Source: Balneolales bacterium
Lineage (GTDB): Bacteria; Bacteroidota; Rhodothermia; Balneolales; Natronogracilivirgulaceae
Length of the DNA stretch: 6,990 bases
Assembly (NCBI GenBank): GCA_007127665.1
Contig: SKYY01000233.1
Coordinates: 1 to 6,990, forward strand
Direction: 5' to 3'
This document shows positions 1 to 5,248 of this stretch, in pieces. The notes beneath the pieces are model-generated. The model did not search any database and was not told the DNA's origin. It saw only the letters and a list, made by a program, of their open reading frames with translations. Positions within the stretch are counted from its first letter, which is position 1, and each line of letters begins with the position of its first letter. The position numbers were made by a program, and so were the translations under genes.

Positions 1-362
1 ACACGCTGGCCGCATCCCCAGGAAGAGGAGGCCGCAGCGGAGTCGGTCACAATAGATGAAGCGGAGGACATGTCCATGAGACCGCGGCCAACCCTGTTCT
101 GCTCATAGAGTGAGATCCAGTGCGATGGGCGGCCGTAGTTGCGGCGGAGGAACTGGTCGGTGGTAGTCAGGGTACCGGAACTCGTGCCATCGCTGACCAT
201 GAAAATGATGTTTTTGGCGTCGCCGGGACGCGCCTTCCCATTACTGGAAGTACAGCCGCCAAGCAGTGTGCCGGATCCAAGGGCTACACCGGAAAGTGCA
301 CCGGTTTTGAGAAAATCCCGTCTGCTGAAAGCACCGTTCTTTGAAACCTTCTTTTTTGACAT
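1..362 (-). CDS. Alkaline phosphatase (PhoA family), N-terminal part, cut by the window edge
   Basis: This is a phosphomonoesterase expected to release inorganic phosphate from organic phosphate esters outside the cytoplasm. Only the first 120 residues are visible, read from ATG at 362 leftward off the edge. Residues 13-20 (SRRDFLKT) form a twin-arginine export motif, followed by a hydrophobic stretch and a lipobox ending at Cys37 (LLGGC), so the product is probably a Tat-exported lipoprotein. Residues 51-59 (NIIFMVSDG) match the first metal-binding strand, with Asp58 as ligand. Residues 105-111 (VTDSAAA) contain the nucleophile Ser108, equivalent to the Asp-Ser-Ala of E. coli PhoA. The match to this family is strong. 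No clear Shine-Dalgarno lies upstream of the start. The gene is divergent from htpX across about 330 bases. The C-terminal metal ligands cannot be checked here. Confidence 0.92.
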   Translation of the reverse strand, partial: MSKKKVSKNGAFSRRDFLKTGALSGVALGSGTLLGGCTSSNGKARPGDAKNIIFMVSDGTSSGTLTTTDQFLRRNYGRPSHWISLYEQNRVGRGLMDMSSASSIVTDSAAASSSWGCGQR

Positions 363-680
363 GATAAGGACTGTTTTAAAGGATTCGTTTTTTGAAAGGG
401 TAAAACCGTTCTTTAAGTGGCAGGCGACCGGGGATGTCCGTTCCGTGTCTGTGCAAGGTTTCTGCGGCAAAGTGCGGCACGGGTTGCCCGGTCCTGGTCA
501 TGCATCCATTTTCTTACAGCAGGAAGAATAAGGAAAATGATGTAATCATACTGTAAAATTTTGAAATGCCGGCGGCAAAAAAACTGTTACATGAAGGAAA
601 AATAATTTGCCAATCCCGTAAGTTATATATCAGAATCAAAAAACGGCATATGTAAATGGCGTATTTCAAACTTTATTTTT
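363..680. other. Divergent intergenic region between alkaline phosphatase and htpX genes
   Basis: No convincing gene is present. Both flanking genes must start transcription here. The right half (about 520-680) is A/T-rich, while 421-500 is G/C-rich and holds a small inverted repeat (CGGG TTG CCCG near 480-490). AT-rich segments at 554-563 (TAAAATTTTG) and 604-610 (TAATTTG) resemble the Bacteroidota -7 element TAnnTTTG without matching it exactly, so I do not call a promoter. No Pho box or other operator was recognised. Confidence 0.6.
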
Positions 681-687
681 AAGGAGG
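681..687 (+). promoter_or_regulatory. Strong Shine-Dalgarno of htpX
   Basis: AAGGAGG lies 9 bases before the ATG at 697 and is a near-perfect anti-16S complement. It fixes the htpX start. It stands out because the other complete genes in the window (ssb, gldE, purB) have no such site. Confidence 0.85.
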
Positions 688-696
688 TAATCCGGA

Positions 697-1560
697 ATGA
701 TCAAAAACACATTCAGAACCGTGTTTCTCATGGCGCTTGTGGCGCTTTTGTTTTTATTTATCGGTGGTCTGCTGGGTGGACAGACAGGCATGATCATCGC
801 ATTGGTGTTTGCGCTGTCGATGAATTTCTTCAGCTACTGGTATTCGGACAAGCTTGTGCTGAAAATGTACCGGGCCCAGGAGGTGACCCGGGATAATGCG
901 CCCCGTTTCTATAATATGGTGGAAGAACTCTCGCGCAACGCCAATCTGCCGATGCCGAAGGTATACATCATACCGCAGCAGCAGCCCAATGCCTTTGCAA
1001 CGGGCCGCAACCCCAAGAATGCTGCCGTGGCCGCAACTCAGGGTATCCTGCAAAGTCTCAACGAACGGGAGTTGCGGGGGGTGATGGCCCATGAGCTCGC
1101 CCATATCAAAAACAGGGATATCCTGACACAGACCATAGTAACCACGGTGGTTAGCGCCATCACCATGCTGGCCCAGTTTGCCATTTTCCTGCCGTTCGGG
1201 CGCGGTGACGGCGGTGGTCCAAACCCGATTGTCCTGTTGCTGACCCTCATTCTGGCGCCACTGGCCGCAGCCATGCTCCAGTCGGCTATCTCACGTACCC
1301 GGGAGTTTGAGGCCGACCGCGTGGGTGCCGAAATATGCGGCAGCGCTGAAAGCCTGGCCAGCGCTCTCAGAAAGATCCAGTCGTCGGTCGAACGCATGCC
1401 GATGCAGGCATCAGAAACGGCGCAGCGGTCGACAGCTCATATGTTCCCGGTCAACCCGTTTTCCGCCCGTGGCATGAGCAGATTATTTTCCACGCATCCC
1501 GACACCGCGCTCCGCATCAACAAGCTGATGGAAATGGAACGTACCGGGGTCTACAGCTGA
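697..1560 (+). CDS. htpX: Protease HtpX, membrane zinc metalloprotease (M48B)
   Basis: HtpX is an inner-membrane endopeptidase that degrades misfolded or damaged membrane proteins, overlapping in role with FtsH. The 287-residue product is the usual family length. Two hydrophobic segments open the protein (about 8-28 and 31-49). The zinc motif HELAH is at 132-136, with His132 and His136 as ligands and Glu133 as catalytic base. The third ligand is probably Glu203 in SRTREFEADRVGAE (200-213), in the conserved ExxxD arrangement with Asp207. Two more hydrophobic segments (about 144-167 and 177-198) lie between the two halves of the active site, as in E. coli HtpX. The C-terminal FSTHPDTALRI segment (264-274) is also typical. 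The start is set by the Shine-Dalgarno at 681-687. The gene appears to be transcribed alone, since ssb follows only after 359 bases. No heat-shock promoter could be identified with confidence. Confidence 0.97.
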   Translation: MIKNTFRTVFLMALVALLFLFIGGLLGGQTGMIIALVFALSMNFFSYWYSDKLVLKMYRAQEVTRDNAPRFYNMVEELSRNANLPMPKVYIIPQQQPNAFATGRNPKNAAVAATQGILQSLNERELRGVMAHELAHIKNRDILTQTIVTTVVSAITMLAQFAIFLPFGRGDGGGPNPIVLLLTLILAPLAAAMLQSAISRTREFEADRVGAEICGSAESLASALRKIQSSVERMPMQASETAQRSTAHMFPVNPFSARGMSRLFSTHPDTALRINKLMEMERTGVYS

Positions 1561-1919
1561 GCCATTGTTCTCGAAGTGAATCGAGCATGACAGTTGCAAA
1601 CTGACTAACGGGGGCATCACTGCACCCTGTGATGTGAGTTCATTCTCATCCTGGAAAAGAAGGTTTCGCACCGCTATGTTCATAACAGGCCATAGCCTTG
1701 CACACAGGAAAAAGGTTACGATTGTTATGTGCATTTTTATAGGACTTATGGAGTTCAGAATCCTGAACAGAAGAATGTTTTGAATATGGCCTCGGGAATG
1801 TGTACCATTTTGTGAGATGCAACATTTTGGCAATCAAAAAGTATGTGCCAGCGTGTAAGGAAACGGCTTCTTCATGGTCTATTCCGTACCTAAGGCAACT
1901 GTAACAAAAGAAAAAACAA
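1561..1919. other. Intergenic region between htpX and ssb with small inverted repeats
   Basis: No convincing protein gene is present in these 359 bases. Just after the htpX stop lie three short inverted repeats: 1570-1585 (CTCGA/TCGAG), 1591-1603 (CAGTT/AACTG) and 1615-1634 (CATCAC/GTGATG). None is followed by a T run, so they are not classic terminators. Further on, TGCACA (1699-1704) pairs with TGTGCA (1728-1733) ahead of TTTTT at 1734-1738, and an alternative pairing joins 1681-1687 to 1723-1729. This is a weak, long-looped terminator candidate. The last 30 bases before ssb are A-rich and probably form its untranslated leader. A 35-codon open frame at 1676-1783 is discussed as a finding. 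Confidence 0.5.
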
Positions 1920-2351
1920 ATGGGATCACTAAATAAAGCAATGATTATCGGACGACTCGGGGCGGATCCCGAAGTCCGTTACACACAGAGCAACACGGCG
2001 TTGGCCAACATGAGCGTGGCTACAAATGAGAAGTACCGGGACAGCAATGGTGAGCTGCAGGAAACTACGGAGTGGCATCGTGTTGTCGCATGGGGCCGGC
2101 TGGCCGAGAACTGTCAGCAGCTGCTGAAGAAGGGCTCACTAGTATACTTCGAAGGGCCTATCCAGACCCGGTCATGGGAGGATAAGGAAGGTCGCAAGCA
2201 GTATATGACAGAAATCAAGGCACGGGATATGCAGCTACTCGACAGAATGGACTCCGGCAGTGGATACGAAGCTGCACCAAAAGAGGAAATGTCGGTAAAT
2301 GACAGCACCGGGCCGGATGCAGATAATGGAGATGATGATCTTCCGTTCTGA
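1920..2351 (+). CDS. ssb: Single-stranded DNA-binding protein
   Basis: SSB coats single-stranded DNA as a tetramer during replication, recombination and repair, and recruits partner proteins through its C-terminal tip. The 143-residue product has a full OB-fold at about 4-108: [17 protein letters not shown] (5-21) is the classic first strand pair, and [14 protein letters not shown] (50-63) carries Trp52, equivalent to the base-stacking Trp54 of E. coli. A short, acidic, glycine/serine-rich linker (about 110-137) leads to the conserved tip DDDLPF (138-143), which binds partners such as RecO or PriA. The start at ATG 1920 gives the normal N-terminus. It has no Shine-Dalgarno, only an A-rich leader (AAAAGAAAAAACAA), common in Bacteroidota. 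In that phylum ssb is typically followed by gldE, as here. The short linker is within the normal range. Confidence 0.97.
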   Translation: MGSLNKAMIIGRLGADPEVRYTQSNTALANMSVATNEKYRDSNGELQETTEWHRVVAWGRLAENCQQLLKKGSLVYFEGPIQTRSWEDKEGRKQYMTEIKARDMQLLDRMDSGSGYEAAPKEEMSVNDSTGPDADNGDDDLPF

Positions 2352-2386
2352 TCTGCGATCCAACCAGATGCTTTGATGTACAGAGA

Positions 2387-2428
2387 TGGCGGAGCGGATC
2401 CCGTAGAGACAGGATCCGCTTTCTGCCA
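2387..2428 (+). terminator. Hairpin after ssb, possible terminator
   Basis: A perfect 9-bp inverted repeat, AGCGGATCC (2393-2401) with GGATCCGCT (2412-2420), encloses a 10-base loop. It can be extended past a small internal loop by TGGC (2387-2390) pairing with GCCA (2425-2428). It lies 41 bases after the ssb stop codon. The T tract is short (TTTCT at 2420-2424), so efficiency is uncertain; it could instead act as an mRNA-stabilising 3' hairpin or attenuate transcription into gldE. Confidence 0.55.
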
Positions 2429-2453
2429 CCCTGTATCACTCTGACTCACGGCA

Positions 2454-2484
2454 TTGCATGCGAACCTGAATGTGGTTAGATTTT
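2454..2484 (+). promoter_or_regulatory. Possible gldE promoter of Bacteroidota type
   Basis: TTG at 2454-2456 is separated by 20 bases from TAGATTTT at 2477-2484, which matches the TAnnTTTG -7 consensus except for the last base. It sits between the post-ssb hairpin and the gldE start, where a promoter would be expected. The match is short and could arise by chance. Confidence 0.3.
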
Positions 2485-2517
2485 AGATACCTCTTTTTTT
2501 ACCGACCATAAACCCCG

Positions 2518-3921
2518 TTGGATAACAAACTTGTGACTCAGATTGTGGATGCCGGCAGCCGTATCTGGAAAACGGCGGAGGGGAGTACGTTTGATACACT
2601 GCTGGCCAACCCGCTCGACTTTATTGTTCTGATTGTCGTTATCATTCTCGGCCTTGTCTTTTCCGCCTTCTTCTCCGGTGCCGAAGTGGCTTTCTTTTCT
2701 CTTGACAAGAAAGTGGACCGTAAAGTTATCAGGGATTCAGAAAAGGACCGGGCGCTGGCGAGAGTGTTGCACATGCTCGAAAAACCCCGTCAGCTCCTGG
2801 CAACGGTACTTATCGGCAATACCTTTGCCAATGTTATCACTGCGGTTGGAGCAGCCGTCGTGACCGGCAGGCTGGTGGCGCTTCTTGATTTGCCTCAGGT
2901 GATTGTCTTTACCGTTGAGATAATTGTCCTGACATTTGCCATCGTTATTCTGGCCGAAATCACACCGAAACTACTGGCATTGAACAAGCCACTTGATGTT
3001 TCACGCAAACTAAGCGGATTGCTCTATGTTTTTTTCGTGGTTTTTGGTCCTTTGTCACGGCTCATTTCCCGAAGTACCCGATTCCTTGAAAAAAGCGTTC
3101 CGCGGCCAAGCGACAGTATTTCTTCCGAAGATCTCAAAGCTATTGCCGAGGTAGGTGAGTTGCATGGTTCCATTCATGGCGATGAGCGTGAAATCATTGA
3201 AAATGTGATTGAGTTTGGTAATACCTTTGTACGTGAGATTATGACATCAAGAGTGAATATCTCCGCAATCAATACGAAAAATACCCTTCAGGAAGTACTT
3301 GACCTCATCCGGGAAAAAAGTACTTCACGTCTGCCGCTGTACGAAGACAATCTGGACAACATCATTGGAATTATCCATTCCAAAGATCTGCTGCCATACA
3401 TCAATTCCGATCTCGGACAAACCACCATCAACTGGAAAACACTGGCCCGAAAAGCGCTCTTCATTCCAACAACAAAAAAACTGGACGATCTGCTTCGTGA
3501 TTTTCAGAGGGAAAAAACGCACATTGCCATTGTTGTGGACGAGTACGGCGGCACGGAAGGAGTAATCACGCTTGATGATGTACTCGAGGAGATCATAGGC
3601 GAGATAACGGATGAGTATACCGAAACGGTGGAACTCTTCACCAGAAAGAAGTCCGGCAATTATGTTTTTGATGCCAAGATCGATCTGGACGATATGGCCG
3701 ATATCCTCTCCATGCAGCTGACTTCCGATGATGATGAGTACGAAACGCTTGGCGGCCTCATCTATCATTTGCTTGAGCGAATACCCGAAGAGGGTGAGAC
3801 TTTGGTGTTCAAGGGACTCGAACTTAAAGTTGATGAAATGGAAAATAACAGGTTGTCCAAGGTGGAAGTAAAAGTACTGGAGGGTTCGCCCGGAAATTCC
3901 GCCACAGGAAATTCTCAATAG
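2518..3921 (+). CDS. gldE: GldE-like CNNM/CBS/CorC membrane protein
   Basis: This belongs to the HlyC/CorC (CNNM-like) family; the ssb-adjacent member in Bacteroidota is called GldE and is needed for gliding in Flavobacterium, apparently in support of GldD. Family members elsewhere act in magnesium or cobalt homeostasis, so ion transport is an alternative role. The 467-residue product has an N-terminal DUF21 membrane domain (about 32-190) with SAFFSGAEVAFFSL (49-62) and AEITPK (146-151). Two CBS domains follow (about 237-295 and 313-363), the second with the signature DEYGGTEGVITLDDVLEEI (341-359). A CorC/HlyC C-terminal domain spans about 378-455. Translation starts at TTG 2518: an in-frame stop lies at 2509-2511 and no ATG is available near the N-terminus. 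GTG at 2533 or 2545 is an alternative. No Shine-Dalgarno is visible. purB follows after 34 bases, suggesting co-transcription. Confidence 0.9.
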   Translation: MDNKLVTQIVDAGSRIWKTAEGSTFDTLLANPLDFIVLIVVIILGLVFSAFFSGAEVAFFSLDKKVDRKVIRDSEKDRALARVLHMLEKPRQLLATVLIGNTFANVITAVGAAVVTGRLVALLDLPQVIVFTVEIIVLTFAIVILAEITPKLLALNKPLDVSRKLSGLLYVFFVVFGPLSRLISRSTRFLEKSVPRPSDSISSEDLKAIAEVGELHGSIHGDEREIIENVIEFGNTFVREIMTSRVNISAINTKNTLQEVLDLIREKSTSRLPLYEDNLDNIIGIIHSKDLLPYINSDLGQTTINWKTLARKALFIPTTKKLDDLLRDFQREKTHIAIVVDEYGGTEGVITLDDVLEEIIGEITDEYTETVELFTRKKSGNYVFDAKIDLDDMADILSMQLTSDDDEYETLGGLIYHLLERIPEEGETLVFKGLELKVDEMENNRLSKVEVKVLEGSPGNSATGNSQ

Positions 3922-3955
3922 TGTTTAAAAATCTCTGAAAATATTCTGATCTATT

Positions 3956-5248
3956 ATGATTGAAAGGTATTCACGTGAGGAAATGGCGTCCATATGGACC
4001 GAAAAGAACCAGTTTCAGTCCTGGTTGGATGTTGAAATCGCTGCATGCAAGGCCTGGAGCAGACTGGGGATTATCCCCGGGGATGATATCCGTAAAATGG
4101 AGACCAGAGCCAGCTTTGACGTCGATCGCATCCATGAAATAGAGGAGCAAACCCGGCATGATGTGGTAGCATTTACCCGTGCCGTTTCGGAATCGCTCGG
4201 AGAAGAGAAGAAATGGGTCCACTATGGTCTGACATCGACGGATGTTGTGGATACCGCGCTCGGTTTACGGCTGCTCCAGGCCAACCGAATTATTCGCAGC
4301 GGGATCGAACGAATGATCAATGTACTCGCTGAGAAGGCGCGGGAGCACAAATATACGGTCATGATGGGCCGGACACATGGCGTACATGCCGAACCCACGA
4401 CATTCGGACTGAAATGCGCGCTCTGGCACCAGGAGATGATGCGCAACCTTGAGCGCTTCGACCACGCCGCTAAAGGGGTGGAATTCGGGAAATTGTCGGG
4501 CGCCGTCGGTACCTTTGCGAATATTCCTCCTGAAGTTGAAGAGATTACCTGTGAATTGCTTGGGCTGACTCCGGCGCCCGTATCCACCCAGACACTCCAG
4601 CGCGACCGGCATGCCTATTACATGTCCGTTCTTGCACTTGTTGGAACCACCATGGAGAAAATCGCCGTTGAAATCCGGCATTTGCAGAAAACAGAGACCA
4701 GAGAGGTTGAGGAGCGATTCCGCAAAGGCCAGAAAGGTTCTTCTGCGATGCCTCACAAACGAAATCCTGTCAGTTCCGAGAACATCACAGGCTGCGCAAG
4801 AGTCCTGCGCGGCTACATGGTCACGGCTTATGAAAACATTCCCCTGTGGCACGAACGTGATATCTCCCATTCGTCCGCGGAGCGTATCATAATACCGGAT
4901 GCCCTAATCCTGCTTGATTACATGCTCTACAGGTTTGCCGGTGTCATTGAAAACCTGGTCGTGTATCCTGAAAACATGAAGGAGAACATCAATAAAACCC
5001 ACGGCCTTGTATTCTCTCAGCGGTTATTGTTGATGCTCATTGAAAAAGGAATGTCGCGGGAGGATGCTTACGACCTGGTGCAGCCGCTCGCAATGCAGGC
5101 CTGGGAAGAAAAAAAGCCGTTCCGCTCACTGGTGGAGGGTAATAAGGATATATCGTCGCGGCTGGCTCTGGAAGAACTGGAGGAGGCTTTTGATCTGGCA
5201 CATCATACGCGCAATGTAGACGCGATTTTCAAGAGGGCAGGCCTGTAG
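3956..5248 (+). CDS. purB: Adenylosuccinate lyase
   Basis: PurB is a cytoplasmic homotetramer of the fumarase/aspartase superfamily. It catalyses two fumarate-releasing steps: SAICAR to AICAR in purine synthesis, and adenylosuccinate to AMP. The 430-residue product has the length of the short bacterial type seen in Bacillus and Thermotoga. The superfamily signature [11 protein letters not shown] is at 261-271, on the mobile loop with the catalytic serine (Ser262/Ser263). The catalytic histidines His68 (in [11 protein letters not shown]) and His141 (in [14 protein letters not shown], 138-151) match B. subtilis numbering. TSTDVVDTA (93-101) forms another conserved active-site stretch. All key residues are present. 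The ATG at 3956 gives the normal N-terminus [15 protein letters not shown]. There is no Shine-Dalgarno. The gene lies 34 bases after gldE and probably shares its transcript. Its last 20 bases overlap the end of the convergent menE gene. Confidence 0.97.
   Translation: MIERYSREEMASIWTEKNQFQSWLDVEIAACKAWSRLGIIPGDDIRKMETRASFDVDRIHEIEEQTRHDVVAFTRAVSESLGEEKKWVHYGLTSTDVVDTALGLRLLQANRIIRSGIERMINVLAEKAREHKYTVMMGRTHGVHAEPTTFGLKCALWHQEMMRNLERFDHAAKGVEFGKLSGAVGTFANIPPEVEEITCELLGLTPAPVSTQTLQRDRHAYYMSVLALVGTTMEKIAVEIRHLQKTETREVEERFRKGQKGSSAMPHKRNPVSSENITGCARVLRGYMVTAYENIPLWHERDISHSSAERIIIPDALILLDYMLYRFAGVIENLVVYPENMKENINKTHGLVFSQRLLLMLIEKGMSREDAYDLVQPLAMQAWEEKKPFRSLVEGNKDISSRLALEELEEAFDLAHHTRNVDAIFKRAGL

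Noticed and set aside
139..531. Plus-strand open frame of 130 residues
   Set aside because: It is antisense to the well-supported phosphatase N-terminus, with no recognisable motif.
1483..1833. Minus-strand open frame of 116 residues across the htpX end and spacer
   Set aside because: It overlaps the certain C-terminus of htpX in antisense, and its composition resembles no protein family I recognise.
3325..3918. Minus-strand open frame of 197 residues inside gldE
   Set aside because: It is a shadow of gldE, whose CBS and CorC motifs lie in the plus frame.
4265..4870. Minus-strand open frame of 201 residues inside purB
   Set aside because: It is a shadow of purB; all family motifs are in the plus frame.
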